Numbered from the stretch's first letter, positions 39,981-51,950 are shown. The stretch: 64,000 bases of DNA from Protula sp. h YS-2021 (GCA_949752745.1 OX457024.1:50795810-50859809), one strand, 5' to 3'. Notes: generated from the letters alone by a model not told the origin. A program made the numbers and translations.

Positions 39981-39986
39981 AATAAA
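39981..39986 (+). promoter_or_regulatory. bark: Candidate polyadenylation signal AATAAA
   Basis: GTACAAATAAAGAAATTTTT looks like a natural 3' end with a downstream T-rich element. It would give a 3' UTR of about 3.8 kb holding several repeats. An AATAAA near 37686 is an alternative. Both are weak calls without transcript data. Confidence 0.25.
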
Positions 39987-40504
39987 GAAATTTTTAATTT
40001 TATCATTAAAGTATTCATTTATTTGTGTTTATTTCCAAAAATTAAAGCACTTGTGTTGACATAGTATTATGTCTCCTCGGCCGAGGGGTGACTGATTTTA
40101 TGCGTTTTGTGTGTGTATGTGTGTGTGTGTCTGTTGTCAAACACATTTGGTGCTCAAGATAGCTCGGATCGACTTTAAACTTGGTTTAATTAATCGTTGG
40201 TTCTGTCAACTTTTACACGTGTGACCTTGTTTAGTGACAGTGCAATGATTTCAGAGCCGAAAGGTTGAGTTACCCGAGTGTCTGCTTACGCGTATCAGTC
40301 TCGTATCTCTTTTGCGATCATATAAATTCAATGCGATTCATGTCGTCAAAGACAAAAAGGAGTTGAACACTCGTCCATCTTACCCCAACTTCAGTTATTT
40401 ATTACATCTAGCCACACCAACATGCTCAGTACAAATCTACACACGAGAACAGGAAAAATATGACATACAACTGTTTCTATTTATTCGTATTAAAATACAT
40501 TTTT

Positions 40505-43330
40505 ACCACCAGTTTCTTACGGAAGCAGGGGTTACAGCAGCCTTTGAAAATATATGCGTATGTGCGCATGTACGCTTTTAAGCTAAAAATCGTATTTCCT
40601 CCTTGGTTTTTAGCTTGAATATCTTGAAATTTTGGCTGATGCTAGCGGACACAAGTACCTACCTGTTTATGACTTTTTGGCAATTCGCGAAAAATTGGCG
40701 GAAATACTGGCCAAAACCATTTATTTTAAAACGTATCTCCTCCTAGGTTTTTCGTTAAAACGTTCTAAAATTTTGGTGAAAGGTAGGGTGCATAAGTGCC
40801 CACCTGGCTCTTACTTTTTTGGCGATTCTCCAAAAATTGGTGGAAATTTTGTGAAAAACTGAAAAAATTTCAGTAACATCTTAACTGCTGAAAAATGGTC
40901 GTACTGTCTAAGTTATAGGTGAAGTTAGCAGGAGTTACTACCTACCTGGCTTTTTCTTTTTTAGACTAGCTGACTTTGTGGGGCTGGTCTTATTACATCA
41001 GTAGAGGGGCATCCGTCGCCTGCATGTACATATGTCAAATTTTACTTATAGTGCTTCTTCTCCTTCAGTTTGATTGGATTCCTTCAAATTTTATATGAAT
41101 GTTCTCCAGGTAGGCCTCTCTAGAAGAATTTTTTCTGGCGATCCGCCAAAAATTGGCCAAATGGGGGGCATTTGAAATTTTTCGGCTGCCAATTTTCAAA
41201 ATGCTTTTTCTTCCACAATTTTTATGAGGTTTTCTTTAAATTTTGTGCGAATATTCTCCAGGCAGGCCTTTTTTGAAAAAAAATTATTTTTTTTTTTGGC
41301 GATCCGTCAAAAATTGGCCAAATGTTTGGCATTTTTTAATTTTTTGGCTTCAAATTTTCAAAATGCTTCTTCTCCCACAATTTTGATTAGATTCCTTTCC
41401 AATTTTTGAACAATAGTTCTCCAGGTAGGCCTGTCTTGAAAAATTACTTTTTTGGCGATCCCCCAAAAATTGGCTAAATGGGGGTGGGGGGGGGGGGCAT
41501 TTGAATTTTTTTCGTTGCTAATTTTCAAAATGCTTCTCCCACAATTTTTGATCAGATTTTCTTTGAATTTTGTGCGGATATTTTCTAGGTAGGCCTGTCT
41601 TGAAAAAAATACGTTTTTTTTTTGGCGATCTGTCAAAAAATAGCCAAATAGGGGCATTTTTTATTGTTTGGCATCCAATTTTCAAAATGCTTCTTCTCCC
41701 ACAATTGTGATTGGATTCCTTTCCAAATTTGTACGAATTGTGTCTTGGAAAGCCTCTCTTAAGAAGGTACTTTTTTGGCGATCCGCTTTAAATGGGCCAA
41801 ATAGGCGGCATTTTTTAATTTATTGGATTCCAAATTTCAAAATGCTTACTTTGACACAGTTTGAATCATATTTCTGTCTAATTCAGTATGATTGTTCTCA
41901 AGGTAGGTCTCCCTTGAAAAGTTACTTTTTTGGCGATCCTCCAAAAATTGGTTAAATGGGGGGCATTTTTAATTTCCTGATAGCCAGTTATCAAAATACT
42001 TAATCTCCCGTAATTTGGATAGGCCAAACGTGAACAAAGCATAACGCTTTATAAAGTTTTACACCGGCCATACGTCCCCTGCCATAAGGTCCCCAAATGA
42101 ATTTAGCGCCAAAACCTCCCCAAAGCCAAAAAAACTTGTGATAACCTAAATTTGTTAAGCTTTACACCGGCCATAAGGTCCCCGGCCATGAACCACCCGG
42201 TCATTAGGTCCCCGACCATAAGGTCCCCGAATTTAGGATTTAGGGCCAAAACATCCCCAAACCAAAAATGTATAACATAAATTCACGCTTTATAATGCTC
42301 TGCACCAGCCATATTGTCCGCTGCCAAAACGTTCCCAAAGCCAAAACAACTTATGATAGCATAAATTAACGACTTAGTAAGCTTTACTCCGGCTATAAGA
42401 TGCTTGGCCATGAAGTGCCCGGCCATAAAGTCTCCAAATGAATTTAGGACCAAAACGTCTCCAAAGCTAAAAAATGTATGATAACCTAAATTAACGCTTT
42501 ATTAAGCATAACCTCGGCGATAAAGTTCCCAGCCATAATATCCCTGGCCGTAAGGTTCCTGGCCGCAAAGTACACGACTGCAATGTCCCTGGTCATAAGG
42601 CCGTTAAATGCATTTAGGGCCAAAAATTCCGTAAAATCTGAACTAACTCCAGGGAAAATGGTCTTACTATCTTGAAATTTTGACGGTAGCAGGCATTATT
42701 ACATAGTGACTGTTACATTTTTAGGTGACTGGCCATAAAATTGGTGAGAAACCAAAAAAAAAAAAAAAAATTCGGTAAAATCTTAACGAACTCCTGGAAA
42801 ATAGAGTTATTGTGTCGGAATTCTAAACATAGCAGGCCTTGTTATCTCGCTGGTTGCTACAATGTTTGGTGATTTTGGTATTTTGCGAAATTTTTGGCGG
42901 AAAACAAACAGAATTTCAGTAAAATCTTAATTCCAGGAAAATAGTCTAACTGTCTTAAAAGTTTAGGTGAAGGTAGCAGGCATTACTACCTACCTAGCTA
43001 TTACTTTTTCAGTTGTTGGCCAAAAATTTTGGCGAGAAACCAAAAAAAAATTTCAGTAAAATCTTAACAACTGGAGAAAAATAGTCTTAATGACTTGACA
43101 TTTTAATTAAAGGTAGCAGGCATTATTACCTACCTGGCTGTTAAATATTTGGTGATTGGCCGAAAATTTGTGAAAATTTTGGCGAACAAAGAAAAATTCT
43201 CTAAAATCTTAACAAATTCCAGGAAAATAGCCTTACTGTCTTGAAATTTTAATCAACGGGAGCAGGCAATATTACATAAGTGCCTGTTACTTTGTTATTT
43301 TCAGTAAAATATAAACGCACTCCAGGAAAA
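40505..43330 (+). repeat. Largest array of the palindrome-rich dispersed family
   Basis: It begins with GAAGCAGGGGTTACAGCAGC and TATGCGTATGTGCGCATGTA, as in intron 5. Many units follow containing GGCGATCCGCCAAAAATTGG, CTCCAGGTAGGCCTGTCTTG or GTAGCAGGCATTACTACCTA. The stretch 42010-42620 is a different tandem, built of GGCCATAAGGTCCCC, CCAAAACGTCCCCAAA and GCTTTA-TAAGC blocks at 80-135 bp spacing. No protein coding. Confidence 0.7.
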
Positions 43331-43339
43331 TAGCCACAT

Positions 43340-43460
43340 TGATTGTAATTATGTCTCCCCGACCAAGGGGAGACATGTGGTGTTTGTACGTTCTGTTTGT
43401 GTGTGTACGTGTGTATATGTATGTATGTCAGTCTTTTGTGAACAAAATGTTGTAGGCAAG
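43340..43460 (+). repeat. GTCTCC-GGAGAC / (TG)n dispersed repeat
   Basis: GTCTCCCCGACCAAGGGGAG forms a short palindrome, followed by GGTGTTTGTACGTTC, a TG-rich tract and GTGAACAAAATGTTG. Relatives lie at 25815-25885 (+) and, reversed, at 51855-51945. Confidence 0.7.
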
Positions 43461-44350
43461 ATATCTCGAGTACAAGCAAACTTTGCCAATCAAGCGTCTT
43501 TGAATAATGCATCAAAAGACTTCCAATCAAGTGGCCGGGAAAAAAAACAAAAGAACGTAGCTTATTACACATGTATTAAAACATTACTCAAACGTATTTC
43601 AACGTTTCAAAGTTCAGTAAACAAAGTTTTGTTGGATAAACGTTTGATAAACGTCGCACGTGACTTCAAATTTGGGACGTCAACGTCGGATCTGGGTTTA
43701 TCATGAAAGTCGAAAGGGCGTCTTCTTAGCGATTTTGGACAGACGTTGATTATTCGAAGTCTAATCACAATTTAAGATAGGTTGCATCTCTCTCCCGGAT
43801 GTCAAAATACTGAATTAAAATCGCCGTCTAGACAGCTACAATCGTAAGAGATCATGATCATCCTTCCGTCAAAGACAATTATTACGAATATTATCAAAAG
43901 TAGGCGGAAAAGCTGTTTTTCGAAGCAACCTTTCATGGCTGCCGTTTCCTGTGAGCGGTAGAATGTTGACGTTATTTGGTGTGAGCCCTACGTCTCACAA
44001 CGCTGATGTCCGGAGGCCCAGTCAACGATGCCCCAAAGACATTGATAATACGTCGGGAAAAGTAGGGTTTGGGATGCCACCAAAAACAATGCCCAAGAAA
44101 ATTGCTTGTGCAACGTCTATTCAGCGCTTGGCAAAGATATAGAACAAAGAAATTACAACCAAAATTATAACCAGACGTAATGTTCCGATTTGGTCGGGCC
44201 GAAGTCGCAATTTGAAATCGGCGTTGGGCCGACGTCGGAATGTCCATTGAACGTTTCCAGATGGGGTGGCAGGAAGAATCACTACATTCTCTAATCTATG
44301 GTAACTGGAGTGCAGGACAATCCGCTGCTTACCATCCCTTGCTGGATTCG
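43461..44350. other. Gene-free spacer
   Basis: No family-like open frame, RNA gene or clear repeat was recognised. Short open frames at 43951-44142 and 43972-44247 do not resemble known proteins. Confidence 0.6.
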
Positions 44351-44525
44351 AAGTAGGGGGAAAGTGGGGGTTCTAAAACAGGAAGTGACGTCATAATGAC
44401 GTCACGAGTTGTTTTAGAAGCCCCATGGGGTTTCTAAAACAGTGACGTCATTGTTTTAGAATCCCAGTGGGGCTAGTAAAACAGTGACGTCATATGAACG
44501 TCATAATGACGTGATAGGGATAGTG

Positions 44526-44636
44526 GGCAGCCATTAAACGGGCAGCCGGACAAATGGGCAGCGAGCCAAATGGGCAGCGGGACAAATGGACAGCTGGACA
44601 TACGGGCAGCCGGATAAACGGGCAGCCAGACAAATG
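44526..44636 (+). repeat. Short tandem repeat GGGCAGCCGGACAAAT
   Basis: About seven imperfect 16-bp units with GGGCAGC followed by CGGACAAAT variants, inside the TGACGTCA-rich element. Confidence 0.8.
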
Positions 44637-45179
44637 GGGGAAAGTGGGGGTTCTGGAACAGGAAGTGACGTTATAATGACGTCACGAGGTGTTTTAGAAT
44701 CCCCATGGGGGTTCTGGAACAGATGTTTTAGAATCCTCATGGGGGTTCTGGAACAGGTAATTGATAGAGCGCGCGCCCGTGTCAATGACGTCATCATGAC
44801 GTTATAATGACGTCATCGTAACATCATCATAACGTTATAATGACGTCATCATGACGTCATGACGTCGTGACATCATATTAAGACAGTCCTAAGCAGCATA
44901 ACCCTAAGTCACCTGTCAATCATCATGACGTCATTAGTCACGTGACCTGTCAATCATCAGTCATGTGACCCTAGGAGACGTCCTTCTGTCTGTCTGTCTG
45001 TCATGAGGAAACAAGAGTTCCACGCAACTTTTTTCTAGAACATTCTATTGGTTAAGAACCCCAATGGGTGTTCCACGCCACTTGTGACGTCATACTGACG
45101 TCAGACCCCTAGGAGACGTCCCTTCTACCATCTGTCTATCATACCTTCATAATACACATTCATAATGCACTCTATGGTT

Positions 45180-45268
45180 TAGAGTTAGGCTGCCCATACC
45201 ACCAACCTTCCGAGCATGGGTCCGACCAGGAGTCCCACGCTCTAACAACTGAGCTATTCCGGACTGAA
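45180..45268 (-). mobile_element. tRNA-like segment, probably SINE head relic
   Basis: Read on the minus strand: GGAATAGCTCAGTTGTTAGA, then GCGTGGGACTCC and a 3' part with GGTCGGACCC. TAGCTCAGTTGTTAGAG is an A box. The B box is degenerate and the cloverleaf does not close, so this is not a working tRNA. Confidence 0.5.
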
Positions 45269-45319
45269 CCAGAATGTTTTGTGAAAACATGCCATATAAG
45301 GCTATAATACACAATGCAC

Positions 45320-45462
45320 GATAAATTTCAGAGTGCACTCGTTCAGAGCGTTGGGGAAACCGATCGATAAATTTCAGAGTGCACTCGTTCAGAGCGTGGG
45401 AACGATCGATAAATTTTAGAGTGCACTCGTTCAGAGCGTGGGAACGATCAATAAATTTTAGA
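45320..45462 (+). repeat. 47-bp tandem repeat, three copies
   Basis: Each unit contains GATAAATTTCAGAGTGCACT, CGTTCAGAGCGTGGG and AACGATC. Copies start near 45327, 45368 and 45410. Confidence 0.82.
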
Positions 45463-45877
45463 AGGAATGGGATTTTCCCCATGTTAAGTCTAATGTTATG
45501 TTTTATGTCATAGTAGTAGGAAAATGGTAGTTTTAGACCAACTTTAACAAATGTAGTTTTTGGAAAACAAATGATATATAAAATAAGTTTTAGCATTTTA
45601 CCATGCTACTTATTCAAATGACACAGTAGTAGGAAAATATTGGTTCTAGACCAACTCTAACAAATGTAGTTTTTAACACCATATGATATATAAAATAAAT
45701 TTGAACATTATTTTGACGTTCATATGACGTTCATGTGACGTCACTGTTTTACTAGTCCCATGGGGATTCTAAAACAATGACGTCACTGTTTTAGAAACCC
45801 CATGGGGCTTCTAAAACACCTCGTGACGTCATTATGACGTCACTTCCTGTTTTAGACCCCCCACTTTCCCCCTACTT

Positions 45878-47240
45878 GGATCACCTGGGCGTTGAAGCGA
45901 GGCGATGCTAAGAATTTACATGGTTCTTTTTCTTAACTGAGAATATTTTTGCTATTTTGCTATTTAGCGAATTACCAAACAGCAACAGCATGATTAGACT
46001 ACATTTTATGACAGTAATGTTATATCCCAAATGTAGGTACAGATGTTCCTAAAAAACTTTAATATTTTGCCAATATTCCCGCATCTTTTTGCGAATTGGA
46101 AAAAAGGGTAATAAAGACGGAGTACTCATACCTCCTACACCCCCAAACCTTCGATAGAAATTTTAAGACGTTTCCACACAGCTCCCAGGAGAAGAAATGT
46201 TTCAAAGATATTTATGTTTAGGGCAATATTTGTTCCTGTTTTTTGGTAGCTCGTCAAGCAAAAGTAGAAACCCAAAGATACTAAATGTGGCGAATGCAGA
46301 CGCTGCTTATGGCCATAACTAGTATTTCTTGAATACCCTTCCCTCACCTTTATTTTTGTCTGTTTAATTTTTGACCAATCAGATTTTACCATTCTGTTTG
46401 CCCGATATGGTTGTACACGTGTGAACTCCCCTCTTTGCCCGATCTGGTTGTACACATGTGAATTCCATGTCATATAAAAGTCGATTGCGCAATATTTTCG
46501 GCCTCGTTTGCGTTCTAGAATACCAGTAATACAGTGCTTTACTGGTTGTGTATTTTGGGGGTGAATTCAGCATGTGGTGTGTGGGATTTGAGGCGAGCAA
46601 TAGCTGGAAAGTATTGCTTTTATTGTGTTCTCTATTTCTCATATTTTGTGTAGAGCGCCAGTATTTAAAGTATTTTGGTGTATATTATTAAAATATCAGT
46701 TATTGTCGGTTTAAGTGGTCGTTAGTTGTATTTTCTTGAATTTAGCACGTGTTTGGCGATGTTACGCGTTCTAACAAATAGATTTTTGAGAAGCAAAACT
46801 TGTGTTTTGTTTCGAATTAACAGGTTAACTTTAATATGTTGTTTTTTTTCTGCTGCTGTTATTCAGTTGGCCTTTTCGTCTTTTACGGAAATAAAAGCGT
46901 AAACACTACCACCTCGTCCTCGTCATTGCCTTCATCCGCCGTCACACTAAAGTTTGCTATGTTTAAGCAACATTTCGAGGCAGTAAGACTATTTCGCTGG
47001 TGTTAGTAAATTTGACTAAAGTTGTATTTACTTGTTCGTCTTCCACCCGTTTTTGACAAATACAATTTCAGTCAAGAGAGGCCTTATATCTTTAAGATTT
47101 AGCAGAAGATCTGCACTATATTGCTATCAAAAGTGATTGAACTAGATTTATTGGACGAACAACATTTTTAAAGCTCTCTATCTGTTTATTTATACAGTTT
47201 TATTGAGCCGATCCCGAAAATACTGCTACTCCACCGTAGG
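45878..47240. other. Gene-free spacer with a TATA-like motif
   Basis: CATATAAAAG at 46471-46480 is a good TATA box, preceded by two copies of GGTTGTACACGTGTGAA-like sequence (46408 and 46446). No gene is recognisable downstream, so promoter function is unproven. Confidence 0.35.
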
Positions 47241-47245
47241 AAGCT

Positions 47246-47457
47246 CGGAAGGAAGGAAGGAAGGAAGGAAGGAAGGAAGGAAGGAAGGAAGGAAGGACGG
47301 AAGGGATGAATGAAGGAAGGAAGGAAGGCAGGAAGGAAGGAAGGAAGGAATGAATGAATGAAGGAAGGAAGGAAGGAAGGAAGGAAGGAAGGAAGGAAGA
47401 AAGAAAGGAAGAAAGGAAGGAAGGAAGGAAGAAAGGAAGGAAGGAAGGAAGGAAGGG
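47246..47457. repeat. (GGAA)n microsatellite
   Basis: About 210 bp of GGAAGGAAGG with GAATGAATGA and GAAAGAAA interruptions. The long minus-strand frame of serine, phenylalanine, leucine and proline codons through it is an artefact. Confidence 0.95.
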
Positions 47458-48640
47458 GGAAATGTTATATACGGATTTTTCCTACCAGCAAACTTTGTAG
47501 CTGGGTATAAGCTTGTAGTTTTTCTGGAAGTTTCTGCCCTTTTTCCTTTTTTCTTCTCTTTAGTTCCGTTGGATGGTTTACAGAAGAGTCCTCCTGCACT
47601 ATTTGACGGAGGAAAATGAAGTTTGGCACACGTGTAGAGGACGACAAGGTCTCGGTGAATTCGCAATTTTTTTTTGCCTCAAATTTGTGAAGGTCAATTT
47701 GAGATCAAAGTTTTTTTTTCTACAGATGGTTTCCAGAAAGCTCCTGCTAGGTTTTGGCTTAGCGGAGTTTCATGTGTGCACATACATATTCATAAGGTCT
47801 CGGTGAAACTCCAAATGGTTTTGACCTTGACCTCAAAGGTCAACATGAGGTCAAAATATTTTTCAAAACGCCTGTTTATAACGACAAGTGGCTAGAAAAG
47901 GCGCAAAACCTGTTAAGGGAGCAAATACAAAAATGCTTTGAGCGGGACTTGAATTCACAAACTCTTGCGTCGCAGGCGACAACGTTAATGACTGCTTCTG
48001 TGGGAGAGAGAGCTATAAATTGCTTCCTGATAAAGTATTATTTCTATTATTTTATTTTATTTCACTGAAACTTTGATCTCTTTGATGTCTGTTCTTCTTC
48101 TTACAACACTAACACATGAAAGCGTGTGATTTGAAGGCGATTGAGAGCGTTGATTGCAATAAAAATAATTGCAATTTATTTTATTAGAGTCTTAAAAAAT
48201 AATTGCAGTTCAACGCTCAGCGGATTTCTATCAGAAATACCACCATACACCGGAGTCGGTCATTGATGGATGAAAAATGTATATTTATGAATATATTTCT
48301 GGAGTTGTTAGGATATTTTTTTCTGTCTTGAGTAGGTGTAGTGGTATGGATTTATCGGAACAGGTATGTTTCTGTATAAAAAGGCACATTTTTTTGAGAA
48401 TATTTATATTTGGCAAATCGAGAATATTTAGTAGCAAATAGATTCGCAAAGTGATCAGAATGGAATTCATTCCAACAATTCGAGGCGCTACTAAGCTTAG
48501 TTATGAAGGATATTTGTACGTAAACAAAAGAATTTGGCAAATGGTGATGTGTCGTATGAGTACAGTATCACAGAGAACAAGCGCTTAATGGCGTAGTTAT
48601 CACGCAAATGATAGCCGGTCACCAACCAGGACCGCGCCGA
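47458..48640. other. Gene-free spacer
   Basis: AT-rich sequence with AAGGTCTCGGTGAA repeated near 47648 and 47795. A degenerate B-box-like GGGACTTGAATTC (47945) hints at an old tRNA-derived repeat on the minus strand. Nothing else. Confidence 0.55.
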
Positions 48641-48689
48641 CGCCAGTATCAGCAGTGTGAATAGAAGGAAAACGACAGTTCTGGGCCAC

Positions 48690-49290
48690 CCCCCTAGGGC
48701 ATACTATGTCAGACCACCCCCCCCCCCCCCCAGGACATAGTCGGTGAGACCCCTCCCTAGGACATACCATGTCAGATCCCCCTAGGGCATAGTCGGTCAG
48801 ACCTCCAGGACATACTATGTCAGACCCCCCTCCCCCCGTGAGGAAATTTTATGATTTTTGCATATTTATCCGTTTCAGACGATTCTTAACATTTTTGATT
48901 TTTGCCCCCCCCCCCCACTCCAATTTGTGATTTTTGCATATTGATCCGTATCAGACTATCCCATACTATCCCATACTATGTCAGACCCCCCCCCCCCCCC
49001 CCCCATTTGCATATTTATCCGTTTCAGACCATTATGAAGATTTTCGGGTTTTTTTAGCCCCATCCGTGATAAAATTTTTGTGATTTTTACATATTTATCC
49101 GTTTCAGACTTTTCTGAAGATTTTTGGTTTTTTTACCCCCCCCCCCCCCCCCCTGTGGGATTTTTTATTTTTGCATATTTATCCGTTTCAGACGATTCTG
49201 AACATTTTTGGTTTGTTATTCCCCCGGGAAAATTTTGTGATTTTGCATATTTACACGTTTCAGACAATTTTGAACATTTTTGGTTTTTGC
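48690..49290 (+). repeat. Degenerate tandem: ACATACTATGTCAGACC and TGCATATTTATCCGTTTCAG units
   Basis: Two sets of units are interleaved with C runs: AGGACATACTATGTCAGACC (48695-48825) and GATTTTTGCATATTTATCCG with TTTCAGACGATTCTGAACAT (48850-49290, spacing about 60-110 bp). Confidence 0.75.
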
Positions 49291-49320
49291 AAATTTACAG
49301 AACCAGTTTGGATTAATATG

Positions 49321-49585
49321 TACATATTGCTGTGACCAGCCTCGGTGGCCTAGTGGTTAGAGTGTCCGCCTCGAGATTGGAAGATCGTGGGTTCAAACCC
49401 CGGTTGGGTCATACCTAAGACTTTAAAATTGGGACTCCTCCTTGTTACCCTTTGAGGCACTCCACATGTAAGGGTTAGGAGGGCTGGAATGCCCCATTTC
49501 AGTCAATGTGGCAGGGGGATCCCGATATGACCATAGCAGTTGAAAGGGATCTGAAGAACAATACAATACAATACATATTGCGGTG
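49321..49585 (+). mobile_element. tRNA-derived SINE with 14-bp target-site duplication
   Basis: The body (49335-49571) opens with a tRNA-like head: A box TGGCCTAGTGG at 49346, B box GGTTCAAACCC at 49390. A tRNA-unrelated part and the tail AATACAATACAATAC follow. Flanks TACATATTGCTGTG (49321-49334) and TACATATTGCGGTG (49572-49585) form the target-site duplication with one mismatch. Non-autonomous, Pol III type, mobilised by a LINE partner. Confidence 0.92.
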
Positions 49586-50513
49586 CTCAAGGATATGTAG
49601 AAGATGATGGTTGTCACTGCCACAGATTTGATTGCAAACTATGTGAACCTAAAAATTTTTGTGGTAAATGTGAAGCTTTAAAGGTTGGTGAGATGCATAT
49701 AGAGTGGTCAATGTATTGAGAAGAATGACACCATAGAAGAACTCTTAGGTATGGCGCATAGCCATATATTCTATAGAGACTAAGCAGTAAAGACGTGTTT
49801 ATTGTGAATATGGATTGTATTTTCAAACGGATATGTAAACTTATGATTTATGAATTAACTCGCTTTGGATTCGAGAAAGAACAGCTTTGGGTCTTAGATA
49901 CCTGTTGGGACTTGACACACTACAACCATAACAGAACTGAATTACACAACATGTTTATTTAACAGTGTTATGAAACTGGAATAGAAAACGCAGAGGATTT
50001 TGATTTTGCATTTGACCTCATTCGTACTGATCTAGGAGTATTCTTTCGCGTGGTGGATTATTTGAGAGATTGTTTTGCAGAAGAAGACCAGTGAACAATG
50101 TCAGGATCCTTTATTCAGAGATGTACAGAGACATTGGATGATGTCTACCAAGTGAACTATACTGACTTTGTGTTTTCAGAGCTTCCTTATTTTGAATCTG
50201 ATTGGACTTTACAAGTGAAGAATATGCATAAACACTCGGAAGCTATTGGAATGGCATTTCCAAGAAATCGTTTCATCCAATCTTTTCTGAGTGAAGAACT
50301 GAATTTACCAGGGCACACTTATGACATTGTTTAGCATTTATCAACGCCAATACAATTTGGGCAGCTGACCTCATGCTAGTTGTGGTTACTAGAATTATTT
50401 TACATTATGATGATAATGTTTCATTGTGAACGGATATATCAGAGCTTGTCCTATTCAATAATGGACCAGTTGAAGTGAATATAGACATTTGTAGAATGTT
50501 TGAAGAACAGTAA
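49582..50513 (+). pseudogene. Decayed cysteine-rich coding sequence of unknown family
   Basis: Codon-like sequence runs from just before the SINE to 50513. Segment 49582-49719 carries paired cysteines (CHCHRFDCKLC, FCGKC), suggesting a metal-binding motif. A frame change near 49712 leads into 49712-49783. From 49801 to 50337 one frame continues with stops at 49960 and 50092; the last part (50098-50337, SFIQRCTETLDDVYQVNYTD) is intact. Coding-like sequence then resumes in another frame to a stop at 50511. AATAAA lies at 50599. I do not recognise the family; host retrocopy, transposon or viral origin are all possible. Confidence 0.5.
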
Positions 50514-50598
50514 AGTTTGTTTGTATGGTAGTATAATGCAATCTTTTAAGTGGTTAAAATTAATAAATAGTGGTTAAGTGATTCATATTTACATGTCA

Positions 50599-50604
50599 AT
50601 AAAA
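50599..50604 (+). promoter_or_regulatory. Possible polyadenylation signal of the decayed coding sequence
   Basis: GTCAATAAAAGTTTTAC lies 86 bp after the last coding-like stop, as expected of a natural 3' UTR. Confidence 0.3.
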
Positions 50605-50939
50605 GTTTTACTATTTGAATGAGTGTTTTCATCTTAAGTAAATATGGCAACGTGGAAAGAACCAACAACCAACAAACCACAACCAACCACAACCAACAAA
50701 CAAAATATAACGGAAATATAGAAAAAAGATACACTGGTGTGAGTTAGCTGGGGCTGAACTAGCCTAGGGGGTGAAATACCGGGGTGAAACAGCCGGGGTG
50801 AGACAGCCGGTTCAAAGCCAAGAGACAGCCAACAAGATGACAGCGCCACCGAAGAACATGGGCCGTAGCAAGAAAGCTATTCGCAATGTCTCAATAGAAA
50901 TGTGGTTCCACGTCGAGTAATCAAATGGCTTCGAAATAA

Positions 50940-51950
50940 CTATTCCGTGTGATTTATCCAAGGAATACTACACCAAGTTTGAAGTCGATCCGAGTTCCGC
51001 TATCGAGATATTATTATTCAATGACGTCATGTGCCGTTTTCGTTCCATCTACTTCGAGCATATTTGACAGAATCTTTCGGATCTAATAAGCAATACTTGG
51101 TGGGACCAAGTTTTAACTGTCTCCGATATTCAGCGGCTAAAAAATATACATATATAAGATTTTAACGTAATGAAGTCATGCACCTTTCTTAATTTTGCTA
51201 CACCCTTCAAAAGTGGGCAGAACCGTTCCACTGACCCTATAAACACCATACAAAATTTGAAGTCGAAAAGACTTTCCGTTATCCAGATATTTTGTACACA
51301 AGGTCTTGTCCAAATTTTATGCACATTTTAAGTGATGACGTCATACATCGCACCCATCAGTTGTACTCAGGACAAGATGTGATATATACTTTCAAACACA
51401 CCAAGCAATAATCTCACCAAGTTTCAACTTCCTTCGATATTCAGCAGCTTGGAAATCTGACATACAAGATTTTAGCGTAATGGCGTCAAAAGTTAACAGA
51501 ACGGTTCGACTGACCTAAGGAATACCACATAAAAATTGAAGTCGATACGACTTTCCGTTACCAAGATATGTTGCACAGACGTTCTTGTTTACAACATATA
51601 TTTTACGTGATGACGTCATACGCTAGTCGTTGTGCTCGGAACTAAACTTGACAGAATATTTCGGACCTACAAAGCAACAATCTCATAAAGTTTGAACTTT
51701 CTCCGATATTCAGCGGTTGAGAAATTTCGCACACGAGATTTTTACGTAATGATGTCATACGCCATGTAAGGTGCGTCAAAACTGTTCCACCTACCCAAGG
51801 AATGAACAAATTAAGTTCGAATTCCACCCAACGTTTCCTTCTCGAAATATCATGCACACATTTTGTTCACAACAGACTGACACACACACGTACATACACA
51901 CGAAGAACATACAAACCCTATATTCTCCTCTTGGTCTGGAGACAATAATG
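50940..51950 (-). repeat. Dispersed tandem repeat with AAGTTTGAAGTCGAT blocks
   Basis: Units of roughly 190-290 bp share CCAAGGAATACCACA, AAATTTGAAGTCGA, GACTTTCCGTTA, TGATGACGTCATAC, TCCGATATTCAGCGG and CTGACCTAAGG. Read on the minus strand it matches 19540-19960. It ends in the (CA)n/GTCTCC repeat at 51855-51945. Confidence 0.7.

Larger units (their letters stand above)
44351..45877. mobile_element. 1.5-kb inverted-repeat element rich in TGACGTCA
   Basis: The left end (44351-about 44500) and right end (about 45725-45877) are close reverse complements, starting AAGTAGGGGGAAAGTGGGGG. Each holds TTCTAAAACAGGAAGTGACG, a GCCCCATGGGG palindrome and several TGACGTCA sites. A further direct copy of the end lies at 44634-44760. 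Inside are a GGGCAGCCGGACAAAT array, a tRNA-like segment and a 47-bp tandem. Probably a non-autonomous DNA element; no transposase frame is visible. Confidence 0.82.

Noticed and set aside
45180..45268. Functional tRNA gene on the minus strand
   Set aside because: The A box is good, but the B box is degenerate and acceptor stem and anticodon arm do not fold. A SINE or tRNA relic is more likely.
47226..47666. 146-codon minus-strand frame of Phe-Leu-Pro-Ser repeats
   Set aside because: Product of the (GGAA)n microsatellite.
49346..49410. Functional tRNA gene at the SINE head
   Set aside because: A and B boxes are intact, but the head runs into a SINE body with an AATAC tail and is flanked by a target-site duplication.
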